Shown here piece by piece: positions 1 through 6,888 of a DNA stretch of 12,267 nucleotides. Under the pieces are notes generated by a model that did no database searches, was not told the DNA's origin, and saw only the letters and a program-made list of their open reading frames with translations. Origin of the DNA: Candidatus Pelagibacter sp. TMED118 (GTDB taxonomy: Bacteria; Pseudomonadota; Alphaproteobacteria; Pelagibacterales; Pelagibacteraceae); the NCBI GenBank assembly GCA_002170205.2, contig NHFT02000001.1, positions 113,423 to 125,689 on the forward strand. The letters are read 5' to 3'. Made by a program: the position numbers and the translations under genes. The stretch's first letter is position 1. Each line of letters starts with the position of its first letter.

Positions 1-1
1 G

Positions 2-328
2 TATAAAAAAGAGGATGAAGTTTTTGCGAGTAAAACTTTAGATCTGCATGGTTATAATATTAGAGATGCAAATGCGACAATAGAAAATTTAATAATAAAT
101 TCATATAATAATGGTATTTATAGATTAAATATAATTACAGGAAAAGGATTGAGGTCAAAAAATTTAAACGATCCATACTCTTCTAAAGATTTAGGGATAT
201 TGAAATATGCAGTTCCAGATTTTATAAAAAACAACAAAAATTTAATAGATAAAATAAAGCATATAGATGATAAAGAAATCAATGATCTTAATAAAGGAAG
301 TTTTACAATTATATTAAAAAGAAAATGA
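2..328 (+). CDS. Smr-domain protein, 5' truncated by window edge
   Basis: The frame is open from base 2 to a TGA at 326-328 and has no start inside the window, so this is the C-terminal end of a gene beginning to the left. The visible 108 residues are an Smr (small MutS-related) domain: the LDLHG motif at visible residues 13-17, followed by an alanine-rich helix, then ITGKG and a downstream serine, the signature of the family. The usual C-terminal GG-x-GA-x-x-V-x-L strand is degenerate here and reads NKGSFTIIL. Smr domains bind or nick DNA, or act on RNA in some bacteria; the stand-alone proteobacterial proteins have no agreed role. The next gene starts at the ATG of an ATGA overlap (325-328), so the two are probably translated together. 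Confidence 0.85.
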   Translation, partial: YKKEDEVFASKTLDLHGYNIRDANATIENLIINSYNNGIYRLNIITGKGLRSKNLNDPYSSKDLGILKYAVPDFIKNNKNLIDKIKHIDDKEINDLNKGSFTIILKRK

Positions 329-924
329 AACTAGATATTAAAAATAAAACAAAAATTCTAAATGAGAAGCTCAAGGACAGACTCCTCAAAGATAGGGATA
401 AATTCTCAAAAGTTACAAAAAATATTCAGAGCAAAATACAAAATTTTTATGCATGGGTTAAAGGTGCTGAATTAGTGGAATTAGAGAAATGCGACATCAA
501 AGATGATCCTGTGAGGCCAGAATTAAGTAATGAATTTAGGACAAGCTATGGAAGAAAAATATACGGTGTAAAGTACCAAAATGAAATCCATGCAGTTATG
601 TGTTTTGCTTTTACCAACCAAATTCCAAAGACTGTTAATGAATTAGATCAGTTAAGCAAAGATGCTTTCTTACAAAGCGCCAACAGAGATCAAAATGTTG
701 GAAAAATCGCTATAGCATATACTGTTTGGTCAAAAAAAAAGGGGGGAGGTAAATTGATAGTTAAGGAAGTTTACAAGATGATTAAAAAATCAAATCATTT
801 AAATAGATTAGTTACTTTGTCTCCATTAACTGAAATGGCTAGAAAATTTCATTTGCGAAACGGTGCCACGGAGCTTCAAGTCAATGAGCACACTCAAAAT
901 TTTGAATACAAAGTTATAAAATAA
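325..924 (+). CDS. Uncharacterised protein with a possible GNAT-like C-terminal half
   Basis: I do not recognise a named gene. The 199-residue product opens with a basic, helical, probably coiled stretch (residues 1-45) and has no signal peptide or membrane segment. The second half resembles an acetyltransferase fold: a strand IAIAYTVW, then a basic glycine-rich turn (KKKGGGK, near residues 137-143) where GNAT proteins bind acetyl-CoA, a helix, a strand VTLSPL, and FHLRNGA, which resembles the motif B region. The canonical Q/R-x-x-G-x-G/A is not exact, so the assignment is tentative. The start overlaps the Smr gene by four bases (ATGA) and the 3' end overlaps the end of convergent hslU by 11 bases. 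A run of nine A then six G at 732-746 lies in the proposed CoA loop and is a risk point for sequencing error or slippage. Confidence 0.7.
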   Translation: MKLDIKNKTKILNEKLKDRLLKDRDKFSKVTKNIQSKIQNFYAWVKGAELVELEKCDIKDDPVRPELSNEFRTSYGRKIYGVKYQNEIHAVMCFAFTNQIPKTVNELDQLSKDAFLQSANRDQNVGKIAIAYTVWSKKKGGGKLIVKEVYKMIKKSNHLNRLVTLSPLTEMARKFHLRNGATELQVNEHTQNFEYKVIK

Positions 925-2281
925 ATTTTGATAAATCGGTATCTTTAGTTAGTTCTCCTAGATTTTTTTCTATATATTCAGAGTTAACAACTATTTTCTC
1001 TCCTGCTTTATCTGTTGCAGTAAAACTTATTTCGTCTAGAACTCTTTCAATTATAGTATGTAGTCGTCTAGCCCCTATATTTTCAACAGAACTATTCACT
1101 TCTGTTGCTATATTTGCAATAGCATCTATACCATCATCCGTGAATTCTAAATCAACATTTTCAGTTTGAAGTAATGCTTTGTACTGTTTAATTAAACTAT
1201 TATCTGGCTCACGCAATATCCTTTTAAAATCATTGCTATTTAAGGGATCTAATTCAACTCTTATAGGCAGTCTTCCTTGCAGTTCTGGTAATAAATCTGA
1301 GGGCTTTGCTAGTTGAAAGGCACCAGATGCAATAAACAAAATATGATCTGTTTTTACAGGTCCGTATTTTGTGCTTACAGTTGTGCCCTCAATTAACGGA
1401 AGTAAATCTCTTTGAACACCTTCTCTAGATACATCACCGCCAACTCTATCTGTCCTTGCAGAAATCTTATCAATTTCATCTAAAAAAACTATTCCATTGT
1501 TCTCTGTTGTGTTTTTTGCAGATTTAATAATTTTTTCTTGTTCAATAAGTTTGTCTGACTCTTCGTTCATTAAAATCTCGTAAGACTCTTTCACAGACAT
1601 TTTTTTTCTTTTTGGCTTACTACCCATTGATTTCCCAAGCATATCAGAAATATTTATCATTCCTATATTTGCACCTGGCATTCCAGGTATTTCAAATGAG
1701 GGCATGTTTCCAGTTTCATTCACAGCTACTTCTATTTCATTATCGTCAAGGTCCCCGTTTCTAAGTCTTTTTCTAAAGCTCTCTCTGGTTGCAACAGTTG
1801 CTTTTGAACCAACAATAGAGTCGAGAACTCTGTCCTCCGCGAGTTTTTGAGCTTGTAACTTAACCTCTTTTCTTTTCTTTACTTTCTCCATTGAAATCGC
1901 TATTTCCAACAAATCTCTAACAATTTGCTCTACATCCCTACCTACATATCCAACTTCAGTAAATCTAGTTGCTTCAACCTTTACAAAGGGAGCTTCTGCT
2001 AATTTTGATAACCTTCTAGATATTTCTGTTTTACCAACCCCAGTTGGTCCAATCATTAAAATATTTTTAGGCAGAACTTCGTCCCTCATATCTCCCGTTA
2101 AAGCTTGTCTTCTCCATCTATTACGTAATGCAATTGCAACGGCTCTTTTTGCTTTATTTTGACCTACAACAAATCTATCAAGTTCTGAAACAATCTCTCT
2201 TGGGGAAAGTGATGTAGTTAAACTCCCACTTTCATTTTTTTTATCTATTGCTTTAAGTGTTGTTACGTTGGATTTTTCCAT
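914..2281 (-). CDS. hslU: HslU, ATPase subunit of the HslVU protease
   Basis: AAA+ unfoldase that feeds substrates to the HslV peptidase in the cytoplasm. The 455 residues contain the Walker A GPTGVGKT (78-85), the pore loop GYVG (111-114), the family-specific intermediate (I) domain (about 125-245), Walker B IVFLDEID (264-271), an arginine-containing GRLPIRVEL segment (336-344) and sensor 2 GARRL (403-407). The C-terminus DLSKFIL matches the conserved tail that inserts into HslV pockets and activates it. The N-terminus is about 20 residues longer than the E. coli protein before [10 protein letters not shown]; no ATG, GTG or TTG lies in frame between, so the start at 2281 is forced. It follows hslV with a one-base TGATG overlap, so translation is coupled. 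The 3' end overlaps the convergent gene at 914-924. Confidence 0.97.
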   Translation of the reverse strand: MEKSNVTTLKAIDKKNESGSLTTSLSPREIVSELDRFVVGQNKAKRAVAIALRNRWRRQALTGDMRDEVLPKNILMIGPTGVGKTEISRRLSKLAEAPFVKVEATRFTEVGYVGRDVEQIVRDLLEIAISMEKVKKRKEVKLQAQKLAEDRVLDSIVGSKATVATRESFRKRLRNGDLDDNEIEVAVNETGNMPSFEIPGMPGANIGMINISDMLGKSMGSKPKRKKMSVKESYEILMNEESDKLIEQEKIIKSAKNTTENNGIVFLDEIDKISARTDRVGGDVSREGVQRDLLPLIEGTTVSTKYGPVKTDHILFIASGAFQLAKPSDLLPELQGRLPIRVELDPLNSNDFKRILREPDNSLIKQYKALLQTENVDLEFTDDGIDAIANIATEVNSSVENIGARRLHTIIERVLDEISFTATDKAGEKIVVNSEYIEKNLGELTKDTDLSKFIL

Positions 2282-2796
2282 CAGACTTTCTCTATATTTA
2301 AGTTATTGTTTGTAAAAACACATATATCCGAAGCCACTTTTATTGCTTTCTTCGCAACTTCTTCCGCAGACATTTCAGTGTCCATTAAAACTTTAGCTGC
2401 AGCCAAAGCATAGTTTCCACCCGAACCAATTCCTATTACATCTCCCTCAGGTTCCAAAACATCTCCAGTCCCGGAGATTATAAAACTTTTTTCCCTATCT
2501 GCTACGGCCATCAAAGCTTCTAATCTTCTAAGGTATTTATCTGTTCTCCAATCTTTTGCTAACTCTACAGCAGACCTTGAAAGATTACCTGCGTGTTTTT
2601 CTAATTTCGACTCTAATCTTTCAAATAAAGTTAGAGCGTCAGCAGTTGAACCTGCAAATCCTGCTACAACATCCCTTTTTTCAATTCTTCTTACTTTTTT
2701 AGCTGTACTTTTGATAACAGTGTTACCCATGCTAACTTGTCCGTCACCTGCCACAACTACGTCATTATTTTTTCTTACCAATACAATTGTTGTCAT
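2281..2796 (-). CDS. hslV: HslV, peptidase subunit of the HslVU protease
   Basis: Proteasome-type threonine peptidase that forms a double hexamer capped by HslU. The 171-residue product starts MTTIV; removal of Met1 exposes Thr2, the catalytic nucleophile, so the start codon is fixed with no propeptide, as in E. coli. Conserved blocks are [11 protein letters not shown] (residues 16-26), the lysine-containing [26 protein letters not shown] and the [11 protein letters not shown] segment. The C-terminus is a little shorter than the E. coli protein. It is first in a two-gene unit with hslU. No Shine-Dalgarno sequence precedes the ATG; instead a heat-shock-type promoter match at 2803-2831 ends only six bases before it, suggesting a leaderless or near-leaderless mRNA. 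Confidence 0.97.
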   Translation of the reverse strand: MTTIVLVRKNNDVVVAGDGQVSMGNTVIKSTAKKVRRIEKRDVVAGFAGSTADALTLFERLESKLEKHAGNLSRSAVELAKDWRTDKYLRRLEALMAVADREKSFIISGTGDVLEPEGDVIGIGSGGNYALAAAKVLMDTEMSAEEVAKKAIKVASDICVFTNNNLNIEKV

Positions 2797-2827
2797 AAGT
2801 ATTAAATGGAGATTATTTTTAATACTT
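2797..2827. repeat. Perfect 10-bp inverted repeat spanning the hslV promoter
   Basis: AAGTATTAAA (2797-2806) and its exact reverse complement TTTAATACTT (2818-2827) are separated by 11 bases. The repeat begins directly beside the hslV start codon and covers most of the -35 to -10 interval of the sigma-32-like promoter. It could be an operator, or, on a longer transcript, an RNA stem pressed against the hslV ATG. All but two of the ten pairs are A-T, so an RNA hairpin would be weak and melt easily. I cannot tell which applies. Confidence 0.6.
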
Positions 2828-2831
2828 CAAG
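2803..2831 (-). promoter_or_regulatory. Sigma-32 (RpoH) type promoter for hslVU
   Basis: Read on the minus strand, CTTGAAG (2831-2825) is followed after 13 bases by CTCCATTTA (2811-2803). The E. coli heat-shock consensus is CTTGAA and CCCCATnTA, so the -35 hexamer is exact and the -10 has one mismatch. Further upstream context also agrees: CCC precedes TTGAA. hslVU is a classic sigma-32 operon in E. coli. The -10 ends six bases before the hslV ATG, so the start point would fall at or very near the ATG. The match is seen in the sequence; use of this promoter is inference. Confidence 0.7.
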
Positions 2832-2846
2832 GGGATGAGACTATTA

Positions 2847-2875
2847 TTGATATAGCGAGATAATCTCTATATATG
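2847..2875 (+). promoter_or_regulatory. Candidate sigma-70 promoter for the hisBHAFE operon
   Basis: TTGATA (2847-2852) matches the -35 consensus at five of six positions and is followed, 17 bases on, by TATATG (2870-2875), a four-of-six -10. Transcription would start near 2882, only a few bases before the hisB ATG at 2886, so this mRNA would also have almost no leader. An alternative is GATAAT (2859-2864) with a poor -35 (ATGAGA, 2835-2840), giving a leader of about 15 bases. AT-rich sequence throws up such matches easily, so confidence is moderate. There is no leader peptide with histidine codons, so classical his attenuation is unlikely. Confidence 0.4.
2850..2874. repeat. 25-bp imperfect palindrome upstream of hisB
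   Basis: The arms ATATA (2850-2854) and GAGAT (2857-2861) are mirrored by ATCTC (2863-2867) and TATAT (2870-2874) around a single central base. Ten of twelve positions pair. It overlaps the proposed hisB promoter spacer and -10, as expected of a repressor operator for a homodimeric regulator. It ends 11 bases before the hisB ATG. The regulator is unknown. Confidence 0.5.
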
Positions 2876-2885
2876 TTGTTTAAAA

Positions 2886-3476
2886 ATGAAGAGAAAAGCT
2901 AAAATTAACAGAAAAACAAATGAAACTAACATGAGTGTTGATATGAACATTGATGGTAATGGAAAGTACAATATCGATACAGGTATTGGGTTTCTTAACC
3001 ACATGCTTGAGCAGCTATCAAAACACTCTTCAATAGATATGAACATAAAAGCTAAAGGTGATACACATATAGACCTCCACCACACAACAGAAGACTCTGG
3101 CATCGCAATAGGCGAATGTTTAAAAAAAGCATCAAACAAATTCAAAGGAATTAAACGATATGCACATGCAATAATTCCTATGGATGAAGCTTTAACAAGA
3201 GTAGTTATAGATGTATCTAATAGACCTTACTTGATTTGGAACGTGAAATTAAAGGTCGAGAAATTAGGGGAAATGGACACTGAGCTTTTTAAAGAGTGGT
3301 TTCAGGCCTTCTCTCAATCTGCAGGAATTACTTTACATGTTGAGAATATTTATGGTGACAACAGTCATCACATTATAGAGTCGTGTTTTAAAGGACTTGC
3401 CAGATCTCTAAGATCTGCAATGGAAATAGATCCAAGAAATAGAAAAGCCATTCCATCCACTAAAGGTTCTTTATAA
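2886..3476 (+). CDS. hisB: HisB, imidazoleglycerol-phosphate dehydratase (monofunctional)
   Basis: Dehydrates imidazole glycerol phosphate to imidazole acetol phosphate, the sixth step of histidine synthesis, using a bi-manganese centre in a 24-mer. The 196 residues form the two repeated halves of the family, each with its metal-binding histidine cluster: LHHTTED (64-70) and SHHIIE (160-165), plus HM within [11 protein letters not shown] (33-43) and the C-terminal IPSTKGSL. There is no N-terminal histidinol phosphatase domain, unlike the fused E. coli enzyme. The usual GF-x-DHML reads GFLNHML here, with Asn38 where Asp is expected. It is the first gene of hisBHAFE, 13 bases ahead of hisH, and divergent from hslVU. 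The ATG at 2886 gives the normal N-terminal length; there is no clear Shine-Dalgarno sequence. Confidence 0.97.
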   Translation: MKRKAKINRKTNETNMSVDMNIDGNGKYNIDTGIGFLNHMLEQLSKHSSIDMNIKAKGDTHIDLHHTTEDSGIAIGECLKKASNKFKGIKRYAHAIIPMDEALTRVVIDVSNRPYLIWNVKLKVEKLGEMDTELFKEWFQAFSQSAGITLHVENIYGDNSHHIIESCFKGLARSLRSAMEIDPRNRKAIPSTKGSL

Positions 3477-3489
3477 AATAAAATAACTA

Positions 3490-4116
3490 ATGAAACTATC
3501 CATTGTTGATTATAAATCAGGGAATATAAGTTCTGTGATTAATTCATTTAAAAAAGTTGCAAAAGATAAAGTAAATATTGAAGTTACATCTGACATTAAA
3601 AAAATTAATTCCAGTGACAAGCTAGTTTTACCAGGACAAGGTTCCTTTAGAAGTTGCATTGAAGCTTTAAATAATATCAGTGGTTTGGTGGATGCACTAA
3701 ATGAATTTGCAATAAATAAAAAAAAGCCACTACTTGGTATTTGTGTAGGTTTACAGATGTTTGCCGATGTTGGGTATGAAGAAACAGAAACAAAAGGATT
3801 AGGCTGGATATCCGGAAAAGTTTCAAAAATAGACAATCACAATGGAAAATATAAGCTTCCTCATATTGGGTGGAATCAAATAAATATTGTCAAAGATAGT
3901 AAGATTTTTAAAAGTATTGAAAATAATTCTCATATGTACTTTGTTCATAGTTATGAATTTATACCCACTGATAATAAAGTTATTTCTGCAACTACTGATT
4001 ATTCAACAAAAGTAGTTTGTTCGATTGAAAATGAAAATATATTTGGAACGCAATTTCATCCTGAAAAAAGTGACAAAACTGGGTTAAAATTAGTGGATAA
4101 TTTTATAAATTTATAA
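3490..4116 (+). CDS. hisH: HisH, glutamine amidotransferase subunit of IGP synthase
   Basis: Class I glutamine amidotransferase that releases ammonia from glutamine and passes it to HisF. The catalytic triad is visible: Cys85 in the nucleophile elbow GICVGLQMF, and His190 and Glu192 in GTQFHPEKSD. The oxyanion-side motif LPGQGSF is at residues 47-53, with Gln50 where PGVG-type sequences usually have Val. The substitution sits next to the oxyanion strand, so it is worth noting but does not question the assignment. At 208 residues it has the usual length. The stop at 4114-4116 is followed with no spacer by the hisA ATG. The cluster puts hisH next to hisA rather than hisF, the common alphaproteobacterial order. 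Confidence 0.97.
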   Translation: MKLSIVDYKSGNISSVINSFKKVAKDKVNIEVTSDIKKINSSDKLVLPGQGSFRSCIEALNNISGLVDALNEFAINKKKPLLGICVGLQMFADVGYEETETKGLGWISGKVSKIDNHNGKYKLPHIGWNQINIVKDSKIFKSIENNSHMYFVHSYEFIPTDNKVISATTDYSTKVVCSIENENIFGTQFHPEKSDKTGLKLVDNFINL

Positions 4117-4842
4117 ATGAAAATTTTACCTGCAATAGATATTAAAGATAAAAAATGCGTAAGATTAGTCAAAGGAGACTTTGATAATAAAACTGAGTAT
4201 GAAATGTCCCCTGTTGATCAAGCTCAAAGGTATAAAGATAGTGGTTTTAAAAATTTACATATTATTGATCTAGATGGAGCTTTAACTGGTGAAATGGTGA
4301 ATCTAGAAATTATTAAAGATATAGTTAATAAATTTGACATCAAAATAGAAGTAGGTGGTGGAGTTAGAAACTTCGATAGTATTCAAAAATATACTGATGC
4401 TGGCGTTGAAAAAGTTATACTAGGGAGTGCTGCCATCAATGATAAGGAATTTTTAAAGAATGCCTGTGAAAAATTCCCAAATAAAATTGCTTTAGGTTTA
4501 GATGCAAAAGATGGATATTTGGCTGTCTCTGCGTGGAAGAAAAATTCTAATTTAAAAATTTTAGATTTTCTAAAAGAAGTAAACGAATATAGAGTTTCAA
4601 GATTAATTTATACAGATATAAATAAAGATGGAATGAAGACAAGTCCAAATTTTGAGGGAACTGAAAAAATTGCAAATACCTCAAAATTTCCTGTAATAAT
4701 TTCAGGAGGCGTATCTTCAATAGAGGATATTAAAAAGGCAAAGGAACTTAAAAATAAAAATATAGAAGGCATAATAGTTGGTAAAGCAATTTATGATGGT
4801 GATATAAAGCTAGAAGATTTAGCGAAAGAGATTGATGCTTAA
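4117..4842 (+). CDS. hisA: HisA, ProFAR isomerase
   Basis: Phosphoribosylformimino-5-aminoimidazole carboxamide ribotide isomerase, an Amadori rearrangement on a (beta-alpha)8 barrel. Catalytic Asp8 lies in [10 protein letters not shown] and the second catalytic Asp129 in LGLDAKDG. The phosphate-binding glycine motifs are VGGGVRNF (79-86) and IISGGVSS (195-202), mirrored across the barrel as expected for this duplicated fold. At 241 residues it is full length. The start abuts the hisH stop and the last eight bases overlap hisF. A single HisA here is distinguished from its paralogue HisF by the AIDI-KDKK start and by LVKGDF; HisF has the PCLDV start. Confidence 0.97.
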   Translation: MKILPAIDIKDKKCVRLVKGDFDNKTEYEMSPVDQAQRYKDSGFKNLHIIDLDGALTGEMVNLEIIKDIVNKFDIKIEVGGGVRNFDSIQKYTDAGVEKVILGSAAINDKEFLKNACEKFPNKIALGLDAKDGYLAVSAWKKNSNLKILDFLKEVNEYRVSRLIYTDINKDGMKTSPNFEGTEKIANTSKFPVIISGGVSSIEDIKKAKELKNKNIEGIIVGKAIYDGDIKLEDLAKEIDA

Positions 4843-5590
4843 AAAAAGAATAATACCTTGTTTAGATGTCAAGAATGGTAGAGTTGTTAAAGGAATTAAT
4901 TTTGTTGGTTTACAGGACGCTGGGGATCCTGTCGAGCAAGCTAAAATTTATAGTGATGGTGGAGCAGATGAGATTTGTTTTTTAGATATTACAGCTTCAA
5001 ATGAAAATCGAGATACAATTTATGAGGTTGTAAAAAAAACTTCAAAGAAATGCTTTGTACCCTTAACGGTAGGTGGCGGAGTAAGAAATATAGAGGATAT
5101 AAATAAACTACTAAACTGTGGTGCAGATAAAGTATCTATAAACACCGCTGCAGTACAAAATGCAAATGTAGTGTTAGAAAGTTCGAAAAAATTTGGATCA
5201 CAATGCATAGTTGTTGCTATTGATGCTAAAAAAAATGGAAATAAATGGGATGTATATACTCATGGAGGAAGAAATAATTCAGGATTAGATGCATTAGATT
5301 TCGCTAAAGAAATGGAAGATAGTGGCGCAGGAGAACTATTGGTTACTTCAATGGATAGAGATGGTACTCAAATTGGGTATGACATCGACTTAATGAAAAA
5401 AATTTCTTCTATTGTAAATATCCCTTTGATTGCTTCAGGAGGTGTAGGTAATCTTGATCATATGGTTGAAGGTATAAAAGACGGAAACGCTAGTGCTGTA
5501 TTAGCAGCTTCAATATTTCATTATGGAACATATTCTGTTATAGAGGCAAAAGAATATTTAAATAGTAAAGGAATTCCAGTTAGAATTTAA
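4835..5590 (+). CDS. hisF: HisF, cyclase subunit of IGP synthase
   Basis: Uses HisH-derived ammonia to convert PRFAR to imidazole glycerol phosphate plus AICAR, which returns to purine synthesis. The 251-residue barrel has catalytic Asp11 ([15 protein letters not shown]) and Asp130 ([10 protein letters not shown]) at the textbook positions, with phosphate loops VGGGVRN (79-85) and ASGGVGN (200-206). The frame also has a TTG at 4832, but ATG 4835 gives the canonical [11 protein letters not shown] start and is chosen; on this choice the gene overlaps hisA by eight bases. The stop at 5588-5590 shares its last base with the hisE ATG (TAATG), so hisF and hisE should be translationally coupled. Confidence 0.97.
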   Translation: MLKKRIIPCLDVKNGRVVKGINFVGLQDAGDPVEQAKIYSDGGADEICFLDITASNENRDTIYEVVKKTSKKCFVPLTVGGGVRNIEDINKLLNCGADKVSINTAAVQNANVVLESSKKFGSQCIVVAIDAKKNGNKWDVYTHGGRNNSGLDALDFAKEMEDSGAGELLVTSMDRDGTQIGYDIDLMKKISSIVNIPLIASGGVGNLDHMVEGIKDGNASAVLAASIFHYGTYSVIEAKEYLNSKGIPVRI

Positions 5591-5862
5591 TGTTAAATAC
5601 TTTAGAAGAATTGATTAAATTAGTTAGAGAAAGGAAAAAAAGTTCTCCAGATAGTTCGTATACCAAAAAATTACTACAAGATAAAAATCTTGTTTTAGCA
5701 AAAGTAAAAGAAGAGTTTGCCGAACTTATAGAAGCAGTAGATAATAACACTAATACAGTTCACGAGGCAGCAGATGTTCTATATCATTTGATAGTATATC
5801 TAGAGGCGAATAACATCAATATAGAGGATGTTATGGCTGAATTAAAAAAACGTAAGAAATAA
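5590..5862 (+). CDS. hisE: HisE, phosphoribosyl-ATP pyrophosphatase
   Basis: Hydrolyses phosphoribosyl-ATP to phosphoribosyl-AMP and pyrophosphate, the second step of histidine synthesis. The 90-residue all-alpha product is a stand-alone HisE of the MazG-like superfamily: SYTKKLLQDK, then the metal-binding KVKEEFAELIEA (residues 38-49) and EAADVLYHLIVYL (59-71). It is not fused to HisI, the usual state in Alphaproteobacteria. It is the last gene of the his cluster; no rho-independent terminator (GC stem plus T run) follows, so transcription may end by Rho or read on towards the malyl-CoA genes. Confidence 0.95.
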   Translation: MLNTLEELIKLVRERKKSSPDSSYTKKLLQDKNLVLAKVKEEFAELIEAVDNNTNTVHEAADVLYHLIVYLEANNINIEDVMAELKKRKK

Positions 5863-5872
5863 CTTCATTAAT

Positions 5873-5900
5873 TTTAAATTATTTGCTACAAATCTATAAA
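5873..5900 (+). promoter_or_regulatory. Weak candidate promoter for mcl-mtkAB
   Basis: TATAAA (5895-5900) is a fair -10 element; TTTAAA (5873-5878), 16 bases upstream, is a poor -35. Transcription would start near 5907, leaving a leader of about 40 bases. The 86-base gap after hisE is the only room for a promoter in this operon. In such AT-rich DNA the match alone means little. A promoter lying downstream of the dyad at 5901-5927 is equally possible. Confidence 0.25.
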
Positions 5901-5927
5901 AATTAGGTTTATTGCGGATACCTGATT
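5901..5927. promoter_or_regulatory. Dyad with T-N11-A spacing, candidate LysR-type regulator box
   Basis: AATTAGGT (5901-5908) and ACCTGATT (5920-5927) flank 11 bases; seven of eight positions are complementary and the eighth is a G-T mismatch. The inner bases form T-N11-A, the signature of LysR-type regulator boxes. It lies 21 bases before the mcl start. In Methylobacterium the LysR-type protein QscR activates the serine-cycle genes, including mtkAB and mclA. As RNA the same bases could form an eight-pair hairpin with an 11-base loop. The dyad is seen; the regulator is inference. Confidence 0.45.
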
Positions 5928-5948
5928 AAATAAATCTAGAATTAAATT

Positions 5949-6887
5949 ATGAGTCATAAATATTATAAACCCGCAAAATCAAGATTACATAGAAGTGAAT
6001 TAGCAGTCCCTGGTTCTGCTCCAAAAATGTTTGAGAAAGCTCTTAATTCAAATGCAGACTATGTTTTTTTAGATCTTGAAGATGCTGTATCACCAAACGA
6101 TAAAGTTACTGCAAGAGAAAATACAATAAAAGCACTAAAAGAAATTAATTGGAGAGAAAGAGGAAAAACAATTTCTGTAAGAATAAATGGTTTGGATACG
6201 CATTATATGTATCGCGATGTAGTAGATATTGTTGAACAAGTTGGAGAGAAGGTAGACACTATACTAATCCCCAAAGCAGGAACAGCAAGCGATGTCTATA
6301 TGGTCGATTGTTTACTAACCCAGATTGAAGAGAGCAAAAAAATTAAAAATAAAATTGGATTAGAATGCTTAATAGAAACAGCGCTAGGCATGTCCAATAT
6401 AAAAGAAATTGCTATATCTAGTGAGAGATTAGAAGCTCTTCATTTCGGTGTTGCAGATTATGCAGCAAGTTTGAGAGCTAGAACAGTTGTTATAGGGGGA
6501 CTAAATCCAGATTATCCTGGAGACCAATGGCATCATGGTTTATCTCAAATGGTTATGACATGCAGAGCTTACGGATTAAGAGCCATTGATGGACCATTTG
6601 GGGATTTTAATGATCCGGATGGTTATATTTTATCTGCAAAGAGAGGTGCTGCAATTGGAATAGAGGGGAAATGGGCAATTCATCCATCGCAAATCGAATT
6701 AGCAAATCAAGTTTTCACTCCTCCAGAAAAAGAGGTTAAAAAAGCAAAAAGAATTATAGATGAACTAGATAAAGCTGCAAAAGAAGGCAAAGGTGCAGCT
6801 CAGTTAGATGGAAGAATGATAGATGCTGCGTCAGCTCGTATGGCTGAAAATATAGTTAACATAGATAAACTTATCCAAAAAAAATAA
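5949..6887 (+). CDS. mcl: L-malyl-CoA lyase (CitE-like family)
   Basis: Reversibly cleaves malyl-CoA to acetyl-CoA and glyoxylate, and related enzymes also act on beta-methylmalyl-CoA. The 312-residue barrel matches the Methylobacterium MclA pattern closely from memory: RLHRSELAVPGS (12-23), FLDLEDAV (40-47), VRINGLDTHYMYRDVVDI (77-94), and the Mg ligands Glu143 (LIETALGM) and Asp170 (FGVADYAAS). IDGPFGDFNDPDGY (213-226) and GKWAIHPSQIELAN complete the active site. A loop after residue 190 seems shorter than in MclA, which accounts for most of the length difference from about 324. A citrate-lyase CitE is unlikely because there is no CitD or CitF and the next genes are a matching ligase. It ends one base before the mtkA ATG and so should be read as one operon. 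Confidence 0.9.
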   Translation: MSHKYYKPAKSRLHRSELAVPGSAPKMFEKALNSNADYVFLDLEDAVSPNDKVTARENTIKALKEINWRERGKTISVRINGLDTHYMYRDVVDIVEQVGEKVDTILIPKAGTASDVYMVDCLLTQIEESKKIKNKIGLECLIETALGMSNIKEIAISSERLEALHFGVADYAASLRARTVVIGGLNPDYPGDQWHHGLSQMVMTCRAYGLRAIDGPFGDFNDPDGYILSAKRGAAIGIEGKWAIHPSQIELANQVFTPPEKEVKKAKRIIDELDKAAKEGKGAAQLDGRMIDAASARMAENIVNIDKLIQKK

Positions 6888-6888
6888 T

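Noticed and set aside
2832..2885. Histidine-operon attenuator before hisB
   Set aside because: No run of His codons, no leader peptide and no terminator/antiterminator pair; the space is too small.
2867..3145. 92-residue minus-strand frame antisense to hisB
   Set aside because: It lies wholly opposite the conserved hisB sequence, has no recognisable domain, and arises from the complement of Lys/Asn-rich codons.
4832..4834. TTG one codon before the hisF ATG as the start
   Set aside because: It would only add one residue; ATG at 4835 gives the canonical [11 protein letters not shown] start.
5949..6887. Citrate lyase beta subunit (CitE) for the malyl-CoA lyase gene
   Set aside because: No CitD, CitF or CitC gene is adjacent, and the specific blocks and the malate-CoA ligase neighbours fit malyl-CoA lyase.
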